38,328 bases of DNA from Gammaproteobacteria bacterium (GTDB taxonomy: Bacteria > Pseudomonadota > Gammaproteobacteria > Arenicellales > CAJQKF01), in contig JAUIEZ010000035.1 of NCBI GenBank assembly GCA_030429665.1, positions 1 through 38,328 on the forward strand. The letters run 5' to 3'. A model generated the notes under the pieces. That model saw only the letters and a program-made list of their open reading frames with translations. It searched no databases and had not been told where the DNA came from. Position 1 is the first letter of the stretch. Each line of letters begins with the position of its first letter. Made by a program: the position numbers and the translations under genes. Of the stretch, positions 1 through 9,099 are shown one piece after another.

Positions 1-2
1 CC

Positions 3-791
3 GAGGAGATGGAGCGCGTGCTGCACGTGCCGAACCTGGGAATCATTCCGAAGATCGAGGACAAGAGCCGGACCGAGCGCAACGTGGTCGGCATGATTGC
101 CCACAACGAACGCACCCACGAGCTTTCCGAGGCGGTGCGCACCATTCGCACCGGCCTGATGTTCTCCACCGCCGGCGGCGCCCCGAAACGTATTCTCGTA
201 ACCAGCGCGACCGCAGGTGAAGGCAAGAGCACCTTTGCCGCCAACCTTGCCACTACCCTAGCGCAAAGCGGGTCTTCGGTGTTGTTGATCAACGCCGACT
301 TGCGCCGGCCCGTCTTGCACGAGATCTTCCAGACGCCCGATGCACCAGGGTTGTCCGACTACCTCGTCGGTGCCGAGAGCAACGTGATTTACCGGACCGC
401 TATCGAGAGCCTTTCGCTGGTGCCGAGCGGCGTGCTGCCGCCGCATCCGACCGAGTTAATCGGTTCGAAGCAGATGGACGAACTGTTGCGTACCGTGGGC
501 GATCGATACGACCACGTCGTCATCGAGGCGCCGCCTATCCTGGGCTTGGCCGACTCGCTGGTGATGAGCGCCCACGTCGACGGCGTAGTGCTGATGGTCG
601 CCAGCGGCGTTACCAGCAAGGATGCCGTGCGCGACGCCGTCAAGCGCCTGCGCTCGGTACACGCACCGTTGCTCGGCACGGTGCTCAACATGGTCGACAC
701 CAGTAGTCACGAATACGGTTACTACAATCGTTATTACTACAACAAGCAAGTAAAGGACGGCGGAAAGCAACTGAAACGTCGCGCGGCCTAG
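3..791 (+). CDS. Tyrosine-protein kinase (BY-kinase, Wzc/CpsD type), 5'-truncated
   Basis: This is the C-terminal cytoplasmic kinase domain of a polysaccharide co-polymerase/tyrosine autokinase that controls chain length and export of exopolysaccharide. The frame is open to the window edge, so the N-terminal membrane and Wzz part lies upstream. Numbering from the ATG at 9, a P-loop (ATAGEGKST, residues 67-75), a Walker A'-like stretch (VLLINADLRRP, 91-101), a Walker B-like stretch (VVIEAPP, 170-176) and a tyrosine-rich tail (YGYYNRYYY, 236-244) appear in the usual order. The tail is the typical autophosphorylation cluster. Two usual acidic positions differ: Asn95 replaces the first Asp of Walker A', and Glu172 replaces the Walker B Asp. 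These may weaken catalysis. It heads the polysaccharide operon and is followed closely by the TPR gene. Family assignment is firm; activity is uncertain. Confidence 0.9.
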   Translation, partial: EEMERVLHVPNLGIIPKIEDKSRTERNVVGMIAHNERTHELSEAVRTIRTGLMFSTAGGAPKRILVTSATAGEGKSTFAANLATTLAQSGSSVLLINADLRRPVLHEIFQTPDAPGLSDYLVGAESNVIYRTAIESLSLVPSGVLPPHPTELIGSKQMDELLRTVGDRYDHVVIEAPPILGLADSLVMSAHVDGVVLMVASGVTSKDAVRDAVKRLRSVHAPLLGTVLNMVDTSSHEYGYYNRYYYNKQVKDGGKQLKRRAA

Positions 792-881
792 ACGCGCGAT
801 ACGGTCGTGGTCCGTGTTACAGGGACGTGGGTAAAGGGCGGGTGCGTTGCGATGGGGTTCGTAACGGGTGATCGGGAGTTC

Positions 882-2132
882 ATGAGAAGAACGTTCACGA
901 TATGGCTCATCGGCGCGCCGATGGTGGCCGTGTTCGTCTGGTTGGCGGCGCTTCAGTGGCGTGGCGAGGTGCTGGTACGCGACCTCCGCCTCGGCACGAC
1001 CGCGCCGGCATCGGCCGTCGTACCGCCGCTGATGGAAGCGCCGTGGCGCGCCGTCGCCCGCGCCTTCATGTCCGCGGACGTCACGAGCGAGCCGGCCGAA
1101 CGGGCGTTGCATCGAGCGCTCGCCTTGCGCCCGCTGTACGCCCCGGCATGGTTCGACCTGGCGCGGATGCATCGCGCGCGACAGGATGCCGATGACGCCA
1201 ATCGCCTCGCCGCCCATGCCCGCGCCCTGTGGCCGGCCCAGCCGGCTCTGGCGTGGAACGTGGCCAACCTCTTCATCGCCACCCGGCAAGGCGAGGCCGC
1301 GCTTTCCACGCTGCGCGACTTCTGGCGGCTGCGGCCCTGGGCCGGCCGCGACGTGCTGGCGCTGGCGAGTTTTCTCGTTCCGGACTACGACGCCCTCTAC
1401 GAGACCGTGGTGCCCGAACCCGCAAGTCGAATCCTCGACGCCGACCATTACGCCAACCAGTTCCAGCAACACGCCCGGCGAACGCGCAACCCGCGCATGG
1501 CCATGGCTGGCTGGCGCCACGCGCCGGATTCCCTCAAGTCGAATCCCGACTTCGCGATTCCCTTCGTCGACTTCATGATCGCCAGGGGAAGCACCGCCGA
1601 TGCCGCCGCCGCCTGGCGCGAGTTCACCGGCGAGCCGCTGCCGCCGGGCGAACTGCGCAACGCCGGTTTCGAGGCGCCGCGCATCGACGGAGGCTTCGGC
1701 TGGCGGTTCATCGATGCGCCGGGTGCGCGTTCATCCATCGATCCGTCGAGCGCCCACGGTGGACACGGCGCCCTGAATGTCGCCTTCGACGGCAGTGAGA
1801 ATCTCAATTTCCACCACGTGCGCCAGGCGATCGTCGTCGAGCCCGCCGCCCGCTACCGCCTCGAGGGCTGGTGGCGTGGCGAGAACGTGTCCACCCGCTC
1901 CGGCGTGTTCGTCGACATCCGCGCGCTGCACGTCGAGCAAAACAACTACGCCCGCTCGGAGGCCCGCTTCAACACCTGGGACTGGCAGCGATTCGAGATC
2001 GAGTTCGAGTCGCCGCCGGACGCCACGCTCGCGGAGCTGCGCGTGCGCCGCAATCCCACCGACGCCCTCGACAGCCGCATTGCCGGCCAGGTGTGGTTCG
2101 ACGACTTCGTCCTCACGAGGATCGAGCGGTGA
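882..2132 (+). CDS. Membrane-anchored TPR protein with C-terminal carbohydrate-binding-like domain
   Basis: The product has one N-terminal hydrophobic segment (after MRRTF), a middle of alanine-rich helical repeats that read like tetratricopeptide repeats, and a C-terminal all-beta region beginning near NAGFEAP and ending WFDDFVLTRI. The C-terminal pattern (N-x-GFE, a Gly/His-rich turn, v-x-QaivV, Y-x-LeGWWRGE, W-x-xF-x-xeF, VWFDDF) resembles the CBM4/9-like jelly-roll fold. A periplasmic scaffold role in exopolysaccharide assembly is inferred from these parts and from its position between the kinase and the J-domain gene. The ATG at 882 was chosen because GGGAG lies just upstream and the membrane segment follows at once; an ATG at 852 and a GTG at 807 are in frame. 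The stop overlaps the next start by 4 nt. I do not recognise a named family. Confidence 0.75.
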   Translation: MRRTFTIWLIGAPMVAVFVWLAALQWRGEVLVRDLRLGTTAPASAVVPPLMEAPWRAVARAFMSADVTSEPAERALHRALALRPLYAPAWFDLARMHRARQDADDANRLAAHARALWPAQPALAWNVANLFIATRQGEAALSTLRDFWRLRPWAGRDVLALASFLVPDYDALYETVVPEPASRILDADHYANQFQQHARRTRNPRMAMAGWRHAPDSLKSNPDFAIPFVDFMIARGSTADAAAAWREFTGEPLPPGELRNAGFEAPRIDGGFGWRFIDAPGARSSIDPSSAHGGHGALNVAFDGSENLNFHHVRQAIVVEPAARYRLEGWWRGENVSTRSGVFVDIRALHVEQNNYARSEARFNTWDWQRFEIEFESPPDATLAELRVRRNPTDALDSRIAGQVWFDDFVLTRIER

Positions 2133-3916
2133 GCGCGCCCGTCGGCAAGTGGACCGGCCGGCTCGTGGAGGCGGTGCTCAGCGATTCGGGCGACCCGATC
2201 GTGCGCGAGCGCCTGGACGCGCTCATCCGATGGCTCGCCGGGGTCAAGAGTCCCGACTGCGAGGCCATCACCCTCGAGTTCGAAAAACACGACACCAGCG
2301 AACGCCAGGCCCAGCAGCTCGCCCTGGTATCCATCGATCCCATTCTTTTCGCCGGCGGCGCCAGCGCCTGGCAGTTCCTCGGTCTCGCCCCCGGCACCGC
2401 CCCCGAGGCCGTCAAGCAGCGCTACTACCGGCTGACCAAGATCTACCACCCGGACCGCCAGCTCAGCGCCGAGGAATGGTTGAACGAGCGCACGGAAAAG
2501 ATCAATCGCGCCTACGACGAGGTAAAGCGGGGCAGGGCGCCGGCCACCGCGATGCCGATGGGCTCGGGTCCCGCCCGATCCGTCCACGCCCGTCCAGCAC
2601 CCGGCAACACCATTTCGGTGCGCGCAAGCGACGGTGAGAACGGCTTCGGCGAATGGCTGCGCCAGGTGCTCGGCGGCAGCGAGCGCCTGCAACGAAACGC
2701 CATCATCGCCGCGGTCTCGACAGCCGGTCTCGTGCTGGTCCTGTTCGCCCTGCAGGGCAATGAACCCTACGTATCGAGTCTCGCGAACCAATCCAACGAG
2801 GCCAGAACCGATTCGGGCGAACAGTCCGCGGCGGTGCCCGCGCAAGCCGAAGCCGAGACGGACAGTTTAACGGAAATCGTCGAGGACAACGCGGATGTTT
2901 CCGTCGAGAAAGCTGCCTACGACGCCGACGAATCGCAGCAGGAGGTGCCACAACCAGTCGTCGTCGACATCGAGCCGCCGCCAGCCCGGGACGCCGGACC
3001 CGACGAAACGCTCGACCCTCTGCCGGCAATGGAGACCTTGCCCGATGACATCGCGATTAAGGACGACGAACCACAACGACCGCAGTCGGATGAAGCAGGT
3101 AACGAACCCGGCGTGGCGCGAGTCTCTACGTCAAGCGAGATTTGGATGGCTACTGCCCCCGTCAAGAAACCGGGCGACGAGACCGCGACCGAACTCCGAT
3201 TGAACGACCTGTCGAACGCCATCGTCCTCGCCGTTTACCAGCCGACGGTTGAACCCGGGTCCGAACCGGTCGCCAGCATTATCGTCAAGCGATACACAGA
3301 TTCGACGAGCGAACCGACCGGCGACCTGGAACCCGCTGCCGTAACGACGGTATCTCCCTATGCCGCGCCGGGCCGAGACGCCGAAGAAACACCGACAAGG
3401 CAAGCGCAATCGGGACAAGCCATCCCGGTCGACGACGCGCAGGCGGCCGTGGAAACGGAAGAGCCGCAGCCGACGGGTACATCGACACTCGCGGCGACTT
3501 CCGAGCCGATCCGGATCGCGGCGATCGAGCCGCCGCTCGACACGCAAGCAGACGAACTCGAGCGCCTGCGGGAGAAAATGCGTTTCTTTCTCGCCCGCTA
3601 CGCGAACTACTACGCAAAAGGAGACGCCGCGTCCCTTGCCGGGTTGTACGAACAAAACGCGATACAGGACAAGTTTACAAGCCGGGTAGAAATCGAAGGC
3701 TACTACGCGCGCTATTTCCGCCTCACCGAATCACGCGAGCTCGACTTTCAACTACGCGATGTCGAGTTGCGGCAGGACGACTATCGCGTCACCGCCGATT
3801 ATCGCGCCCGACTCGGATACAAGGGTGGGCGCGCCGAGCGGTTGTCCGGCAGTGCGACGTTCAACGTGGGTCATCACGGGATCAATTTGATCATTCGGGA
3901 AGCCGCGTACCAGTAA
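2129..3916 (+). CDS. Membrane protein with DnaJ J-domain and C-terminal NTF2/SnoaL-like domain
   Basis: A 595-residue protein starting at a GTG that overlaps the upstream stop (GTGA), so translation is probably coupled. Residues about 81-133 form a J-domain with the HPD tripeptide at 107-109, the motif that stimulates Hsp70 ATPase. A single membrane helix lies at about 189-208, so the J-domain should face the cytoplasm. A long acidic, Pro/Glu/Thr-rich linker follows. From about residue 477 to the end there is a compact domain (FFLARYANYYAKGD..., ending REAAYQ) that reads like a SnoaL/NTF2-like fold and would be periplasmic. Zinc-finger and peptide-binding regions of true DnaJ are absent. Its role in polysaccharide export is inferred only from context: it may recruit DnaK to the secretion machinery. 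The domain mix is unusual. J-domain assignment is strong, C-terminal domain moderate. Confidence 0.8.
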   Translation: MSAPVGKWTGRLVEAVLSDSGDPIVRERLDALIRWLAGVKSPDCEAITLEFEKHDTSERQAQQLALVSIDPILFAGGASAWQFLGLAPGTAPEAVKQRYYRLTKIYHPDRQLSAEEWLNERTEKINRAYDEVKRGRAPATAMPMGSGPARSVHARPAPGNTISVRASDGENGFGEWLRQVLGGSERLQRNAIIAAVSTAGLVLVLFALQGNEPYVSSLANQSNEARTDSGEQSAAVPAQAEAETDSLTEIVEDNADVSVEKAAYDADESQQEVPQPVVVDIEPPPARDAGPDETLDPLPAMETLPDDIAIKDDEPQRPQSDEAGNEPGVARVSTSSEIWMATAPVKKPGDETATELRLNDLSNAIVLAVYQPTVEPGSEPVASIIVKRYTDSTSEPTGDLEPAAVTTVSPYAAPGRDAEETPTRQAQSGQAIPVDDAQAAVETEEPQPTGTSTLAATSEPIRIAAIEPPLDTQADELERLREKMRFFLARYANYYAKGDAASLAGLYEQNAIQDKFTSRVEIEGYYARYFRLTESRELDFQLRDVELRQDDYRVTADYRARLGYKGGRAERLSGSATFNVGHHGINLIIREAAYQ

Positions 3917-4036
3917 CAAGCCAAAACGGCCAGGCGTTACGACCCAGGGTGCAATCCTTTGCTTGCGGCCCATGGCGGTAGCGTGCCTGAAACCGAAGCG
4001 GCGCCCTTTCGGCGAAGACGTTAAACCAAAAACAAG

Positions 4037-4459
4037 ATGACCGAGCGGGCAACGACAACAGGTCAATACGCCATCGGATGGTTCCTTACCGTCGTCATCG
4101 TCTACGGTTCTCTCGCCCCGTCGACGCCGGAAACCATCACATCCGTAAACGACAAGCTCCAGCACTTCGGAGCGTACTTCGTCACCATGGCTTGGTTCGC
4201 CGCGCCCGTTAAGACAAAAATGGAATGCTGCATGCACGCGGCATTCCTCGTGTTGCTTACCGTAATGCTCGAATACGCCCAGTTGCTCGCGCCCGGTCGG
4301 ACCTTTGAGTTGGCCGACATCGCATTCGGTACGGCAGGCGTGGCCATGGCCGTCATCACTACCGCCATCCTTTCCCGATGGACCGGGGCGACGAATCTCG
4401 CCGACAGGGAATACGTCCTGCGCCGACCTCTCAAGTCTCTGATCGAATCCAGGAGGTAA
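4037..4459 (+). CDS. VanZ-like family membrane protein
   Basis: A 140-residue protein with three to four hydrophobic helices. The first helix is followed by the VanZ-type block DKLQHFGAYFVTMAW, and a second signature, GRTFELADIAFGTAGVAMA, follows the third helix. VanZ-like proteins are small integral membrane proteins; the prototype gives low-level teicoplanin resistance, but relatives are common in exopolysaccharide loci, where their function is unknown. The stop codon is embedded in the AGGAGG-TAA that probably serves as ribosome binding site for the next gene, so the two are likely co-translated. It follows a 120-nt spacer after the J-domain gene in which I see no clear promoter. Confidence 0.8.
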   Translation: MTERATTTGQYAIGWFLTVVIVYGSLAPSTPETITSVNDKLQHFGAYFVTMAWFAAPVKTKMECCMHAAFLVLLTVMLEYAQLLAPGRTFELADIAFGTAGVAMAVITTAILSRWTGATNLADREYVLRRPLKSLIESRR

Positions 4460-4469
4460 CCCCGGACCG

Positions 4470-5882
4470 ATGCCAAAGAACGGATTGATCCGCGCTTATG
4501 ACAGTGAGCTGCAGATCTTCCAGCGATTCGCGGACGCCGTCATCATTTTCGCCTGCTTTGCGCTCGCTGTATGGATTCGCGGTATCGAGTGGAACGACAA
4601 GTTCACGATTGCCGCCATGTTCACGGTCGTATTGTTCTACCTGTTCTCCAAGCCCGCGAACCTGTACCAGTCCTATCGCATCGGTGGCATTCTGGAGGAG
4701 ATCAAGCCGGTCATCGCGACATGGACCGTGACGGTCGCTAGCGTCATCATTATTGGTTACGGTTTTAAAGTAGCCCAAGACTACTCGCGATTAGCTATCG
4801 CGGTTGTCATCGTCACCGTGCCGACGGCACTGATCGCCTGGCGATTCGCTGTACGCAGAGTTCTTATGTGGCTTCGTGTGCAAGGACGGAACACTCGGTC
4901 CGTGGTGGTCATCGGAATCAACGAAACCGCACTCGATCTCGGCATGAGTATCGTGGCCCAGCCCTGGACCGGCCTTAAAGTGATTGGTTACGTAACGCCG
5001 CAAGACGAAAAAAGGAGCGAGGTCGTCCTGGCGGACTACACGAGAATTCCGGTTCTGGGCGACGTCGGCGATCTGTACGAGTTGGCAAGGGCTAACCGGG
5101 TGGATATCGCCTATATCGCGGTTCCGCTGAGCCAGCGCAAGTTGATCGACAAGATTCTTGCAACACTTGGTGACACGACAATTTCCATGTACATCGTCCC
5201 CGATATCTATACCGCGGACATTATGCAGGGACATTGGGTGACCGTTGGCAGCATACCGACCGTAAGCGTCATCGACAACCCGCTTCGCGGTTTCGGTTCG
5301 TGGCTGAAACGTCTAGAGGATATCGTCGTTTCGGTAATTGTTCTCGCAATGATGGCCATTCCGATGGCGATAATCGCCATCGCTATAAAAGCCACGTCGA
5401 AAGGTCCCGTTTTCTATATCCAGAAGCGCTACGGCCTCGCATGCGAGCCGATAAACGTTTACAAATTTCGGACGATGACCGTTACCGAGACGGATGAAGA
5501 GTTCAAGCAAGCCACAGCAAACGATCCGCGTGTAACTCCTTTGGGTTCGTGGCTACGACGAACCTCTCTCGACGAGTTGCCCCAGTTCATAAATGTTCTA
5601 AAAGGAGAAATGTCTGTCGTAGGGCCAAGGCCACACGCCGTTGCGCACAATGAACAATACCGTGGACGGATCGATTCATATACGTTGCGCCACAAGATAA
5701 AACCAGGGATAACCGGATTGGCGCAAGTCTACGGCCACCGAGGTCAAACGTCTTCGGACGGTGCCATGGCTGTGAGAGTTAGGCACGACATTGAATACAT
5801 CAATAGTTGGTCGATATGGATGGATCTCAAGATACTACTGGCTACTCCACTGGTTCTTATAAAGGGAGAGAATGCATTCTAG
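4470..5882 (+). CDS. Undecaprenyl-phosphate glucose/hexose phosphotransferase (WcaJ type)
   Basis: This enzyme starts repeat-unit synthesis by moving a hexose-1-phosphate from a nucleotide sugar to undecaprenyl phosphate at the inner membrane. The 470-residue sequence has the full three-part layout: four N-terminal membrane helices, a central Rossmann-like CoA-binding-type domain (about 130-260), and a C-terminal bacterial sugar transferase domain preceded by a membrane helix after KRLEDIVVS. Family motifs include KFRTM, DPRVTPLGSWLRRTSLDELPQ, VVGPRPHAVAHNE and KPGITGLAQVYGHRG. The H-x-x-HNE and RGQT variants fit the WcaJ/glucose group better than the WbaP/galactose group. An AGGAGG lies 13 nt before the ATG, overlapping the end of the VanZ-like gene. 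The length is normal for the family. The donor sugar is inferred. Confidence 0.92.
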   Translation: MPKNGLIRAYDSELQIFQRFADAVIIFACFALAVWIRGIEWNDKFTIAAMFTVVLFYLFSKPANLYQSYRIGGILEEIKPVIATWTVTVASVIIIGYGFKVAQDYSRLAIAVVIVTVPTALIAWRFAVRRVLMWLRVQGRNTRSVVVIGINETALDLGMSIVAQPWTGLKVIGYVTPQDEKRSEVVLADYTRIPVLGDVGDLYELARANRVDIAYIAVPLSQRKLIDKILATLGDTTISMYIVPDIYTADIMQGHWVTVGSIPTVSVIDNPLRGFGSWLKRLEDIVVSVIVLAMMAIPMAIIAIAIKATSKGPVFYIQKRYGLACEPINVYKFRTMTVTETDEEFKQATANDPRVTPLGSWLRRTSLDELPQFINVLKGEMSVVGPRPHAVAHNEQYRGRIDSYTLRHKIKPGITGLAQVYGHRGQTSSDGAMAVRVRHDIEYINSWSIWMDLKILLATPLVLIKGENAF

Positions 5883-6088
5883 ATGTGGCAAATCTCTACC
5901 AGGTTGCAAGGAATCGTTTTGCTGAATCGCGTGATCTTCCCTATTCCGGCGAATTGTGATCGTTGGTGGACGGCATTCGATCTTTCCGTCGGAGATTGTT
6001 GTACGTTTACTGCGGATTCTGTAGCGGGAAACCAGGTACCGAGGAGATATTGAGCCGAACTTGCAGAACGGGTGCGGTCGGAGTGGAC

Positions 6089-7366
6089 GTGTCGGCGCCA
6101 TCTCGTGCTCAAGGTTGTAACCTTGGCGATGTTCTTGCGTTTCTTGTTCCGGCTCTTTTGTCTCTGGAGATTGAAATTGGCGGCAGACTGTTTGCCTCGG
6201 AATTTGTTCTGATGTTGTTGTTGCCTTTTCTTCTGGTGCTGCATGGAAGACGCCTGCGGGAGAAACACACTACGTTCTTGATAGGTCTTTGCTGCGTCTG
6301 GTTCGCCGGCTTGTTCGTCACCGATATCATCAGGGAAACTGCGTTTGCGGATTATTCGAGAGGTTGGGCGAAAGTTTTCGTGTTTCTGCTGGACTTTGTC
6401 GCGATCGTCTTGCTGATAGGTCGAAGTATCAGACGCTGGACTTTATTCGGCGTAGGCTTGGCGCTTGGGATGCTTCTGGATTTCGTCTACAGTCCATCGC
6501 AATACGCTCAGGATTATCCATGGAAGTTCGGCATCGGAATGGGAGTAACATTCTTGCTGATACTGCTTTCGAGTACCTTGCTGACGAAACGCGGTCGGTG
6601 GCAGGAGATACTGATCGGATCCGCGGCCGTTCTAAACCTTTATCTTGGCTTCAGGTCATTGGGTTTGGTTTGCGGATTAACTGCGTTCTATATCGCTGCG
6701 AACAAATCGAACGTCCGGGGTAGCGCGGCCCCACGGTTAAGGTCCGGAATGTTGAGATATTTGACAATCTTCACGGTTGTGGCGGTCGGCGGATACGGTG
6801 TGTTCGTATTGTATGTATACGCGGCGAGCGCGGGATATCTTGGTGAACTTGAACAGTGGAAGTATGAGTTGCAAAGCAGCGGCGAATTGGGTGTGTTGCT
6901 CGGCGGAAGGGCGGAACTGGCGGCTTCTTTGCAGGCAATAGTTGATGCGCCGTTAGTGGGTCATGGCTCATGGGCAAAGGATCCGTACTACGTCGACATG
7001 GTTACAAACCGGATGGCGTCTTACGGTTATCAAGGAATGGGTTCGACACAATCTGACTTGATCCCATCGCATTCCTATCTTTTTGGATCTTGGGTGGAGG
7101 CGGGAGTTCTGGGCGGATTATTCTGGTGTTGGGTTCTTTTGCTCGCGGTGGAGTATTTTCGAAGGTATGCGAAGTCCAATCTTTCGTCATCACCATGGGT
7201 GGTATTCTGTACTTTTCTTTTGATGTGGAACATTCTGTTCTCGCCATTTGGCGCTGAGCAACGAATACTCGCGGCCTACCAGATTGCGATGGTTGTCCTA
7301 TCGTTGTTCGTTCTGCGAAACAGTAGAAAAAGTACTCCGTTGCCTGTACGTCGCTACGGCCTGTGA
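6089..7366 (+). CDS. Wzy / O-antigen ligase-like polysaccharide polymerase
   Basis: A multi-pass membrane protein (about ten helices, 425 residues from this start) with the Wzy_C/O-antigen-ligase layout. A large periplasmic loop contains LLGGRAELAASLQAIVDAPLVGHGSW, matching the sLsGR-x-x-aiidsPllGhG pattern, and then the SHSYLFGSWVEAGVLGG motif seen near the catalytic region. In this cluster it most likely polymerises lipid-linked repeat units in the periplasm (Wzy role). Ligation is the alternative. The start is uncertain. GTG at 6089 has GGAG five bases upstream. A TTG at 6050 follows GAGGAG, and the frame is open back to a TTG at 5963, but the residues before 6089 do not look like protein. 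Base composition is clearly more AT-rich than the flanks. Confidence 0.72.
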   Translation: MSAPSRAQGCNLGDVLAFLVPALLSLEIEIGGRLFASEFVLMLLLPFLLVLHGRRLREKHTTFLIGLCCVWFAGLFVTDIIRETAFADYSRGWAKVFVFLLDFVAIVLLIGRSIRRWTLFGVGLALGMLLDFVYSPSQYAQDYPWKFGIGMGVTFLLILLSSTLLTKRGRWQEILIGSAAVLNLYLGFRSLGLVCGLTAFYIAANKSNVRGSAAPRLRSGMLRYLTIFTVVAVGGYGVFVLYVYAASAGYLGELEQWKYELQSSGELGVLLGGRAELAASLQAIVDAPLVGHGSWAKDPYYVDMVTNRMASYGYQGMGSTQSDLIPSHSYLFGSWVEAGVLGGLFWCWVLLLAVEYFRRYAKSNLSSSPWVVFCTFLLMWNILFSPFGAEQRILAAYQIAMVVLSLFVLRNSRKSTPLPVRRYGL

Positions 7367-7522
7367 TTTCAATTAGAAATATGGTTTAACAAGCGGTAAC
7401 TAAGAGTGACAAGGAAAGTTGGAAATCTATTCTAAAAAGTGGTCTTGAGCCGGTAAGCCAGTGAACGACGAGTAAAAGTATATCGTGAGCGCCCTTTGGG
7501 TGCGCGGACTTGTGAGAAGTGA

Positions 7523-8413
7523 ATGATCTGTTTGCCACGCCAGAAACCCGGTAGAGATGAGTCGCCAAGTGATGAGGGCGCGAATTTGGATGGTTACGAG
7601 ACCGGGATGCCCAAGATCTCTATTGTGACAATATCATTTAACCAGGCGAAGTACCTTGAAAGCGCAATAGAGTCCGTAGTGTCCCAAGACTATGACGATC
7701 TTGAATACATTATCGTCGATCCTGGGTCGACGGATGACAGTCTGGATATCATCGCGCGCTACGAAGACAAGATATCCCGTATTTGTCTGGAGGCGGACAG
7801 CGGCCCCGCGGAAGGTTTGAACAATGGGTTCTCCATGGCTACCGGGGACATTCTTGGGTTTCTGAATGCGGATGACGTTCTAGAGCGTGGAGCGATTGCC
7901 CGGGTCGCCGAATGTTTTGTCGCTAACAACGATATTGATGTTGTCTCTGGGCATAGCTGGATTATCGATGAGACGGGTTCGCCTTTGCGTCGGTTCTATT
8001 CTGATAGATTCTCGCTTTGGATGGCGGCTCATGGCGCCGCCATTCTGTCTCAGCCGTCGACTTTCTTTCGTTCTGAAATTTTCCGAAGGGTCGGGGGTTT
8101 TAACGTAAGCAACAAGTCGAACTGGGATGGCGAGCTGTTCATAGATATGGCTATCGTAGGGGGACGGTTCGCAGTTGTTCCGTATTACTGGAGTAAATAT
8201 CGAATTCACACGGCGAGTATAACCGGCTCGGGAAGGTTAGACGATCTTCACAGAACGTATCGAGATAGAATGTTCAGAAAGATAATGCGTAGAGACATCG
8301 GTAGAATTGATTCGGCGCTCGGGGCGGGCGCGAAATATCTGCGAAAAATATTGAACCCCCGAGACACGATCGAACGACTAGTACGGGGCCCGGTCTACCG
8401 ATCCTCGGCGTGA
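7523..8413 (+). CDS. Glycosyltransferase family 2
   Basis: A GT-A fold transferase that adds a sugar to the growing lipid-linked repeat unit on the cytoplasmic side. The catalytic core begins at MPKISIVTISFNQ, followed by ESAIESVVSQDYDDLEYIIVDPGSTDDS and the metal-binding D-x-D-type FLNADDVLE motif, all typical of GT2. The C-terminal half carries aromatic and basic residues but no membrane helix. The ATG at 7523 has a GAGAAG-like site; the in-frame ATG at 7607 begins exactly at the conserved core and could be the true start, which would remove 28 unconserved residues. The gene is preceded by a 156-nt AT-rich spacer and overlaps the next gene by 4 nt (GTGA). Donor and acceptor cannot be told from the sequence. 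Confidence 0.88.
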   Translation: MICLPRQKPGRDESPSDEGANLDGYETGMPKISIVTISFNQAKYLESAIESVVSQDYDDLEYIIVDPGSTDDSLDIIARYEDKISRICLEADSGPAEGLNNGFSMATGDILGFLNADDVLERGAIARVAECFVANNDIDVVSGHSWIIDETGSPLRRFYSDRFSLWMAAHGAAILSQPSTFFRSEIFRRVGGFNVSNKSNWDGELFIDMAIVGGRFAVVPYYWSKYRIHTASITGSGRLDDLHRTYRDRMFRKIMRRDIGRIDSALGAGAKYLRKILNPRDTIERLVRGPVYRSSA

Positions 8414-9099
8414 GTTTGAGAGTCAAAGGACGACGTGCGCGACTGGTCGTTGGAATCTGTACGATATTTCTACCCTGGGCGCTAAAGAGACGACTCCTCA
8501 ATCGTTTGCTTGGATATGATTTGGCGAGAGATGCCAAGATCGGAATGTCGATAGTTGCTGTCGAGAAAGCGCGAATGGATAGCGGCGCGCGGATCGGCCA
8601 TTTAACAGTCTGTCGTGGGCTGGAACGACTCGATATTGGTACTGAAGGACGAATCGGGAATCTGAACTGGATTGCCGGTGGTGGAGAGCGGCTATTGGAT
8701 AGCGGGGTCGACGGAAGAAAAACTGCATCATGCCTGTTGGTCGGTACGCATAGCGCGATAACGAATAGACATTATATAGATTGTTCCGATAGCGTCGATA
8801 TCGGCGAGTTCACGATTGTCGCAGGCGTCCGTAGCCAGATTCTGACGCATTCCGTAGACACGGGCGAGTGTCGTCAACTCGCGAAGTCGGTAGTGATAGG
8901 CGACTATTGCTTCATCGGAACAGGTTCCATCTTGCTGCCGGGTGCTGTGCTTCCCGCCTTCTCGATATTGGCCGCAGGATCCGTACTGAGAAAACCGATG
9001 GAACACACGTGGATGCTGTATGCGGGTGTGCCCGCAGTGCCAAAGAAGCAGATACCGAAATCGCATAAGTATTTCGTTAGGACTAAAGGATATATCTAA
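8410..9099 (+). CDS. Left-handed beta-helix (hexapeptide) acyltransferase
   Basis: A 229-residue enzyme of the hexapeptide-repeat O-acyltransferase group. The sequence shows loosely periodic [LIV]-G-x-x-x-x repeats (IGHLTV, IGTEGRIGN, IGEFTIVAG, IGDYCFIGTGSILLPGAVLP) and the terminal AAGSVLRK...YAGVPAVPKK element that ends most members. A His in the LTHSVD segment sits where the catalytic His is expected. It probably acetylates a sugar in the repeat unit. An N-terminal hydrophobic/basic stretch (IFLPWALKRRLLNRLL) may associate with the membrane. The GTG start overlaps the upstream stop, so the gene is translationally coupled to the GT2 gene. The acyl donor and sugar target are not visible. 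Confidence 0.83.
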   Translation: MSLRVKGRRARLVVGICTIFLPWALKRRLLNRLLGYDLARDAKIGMSIVAVEKARMDSGARIGHLTVCRGLERLDIGTEGRIGNLNWIAGGGERLLDSGVDGRKTASCLLVGTHSAITNRHYIDCSDSVDIGEFTIVAGVRSQILTHSVDTGECRQLAKSVVIGDYCFIGTGSILLPGAVLPAFSILAAGSVLRKPMEHTWMLYAGVPAVPKKQIPKSHKYFVRTKGYI

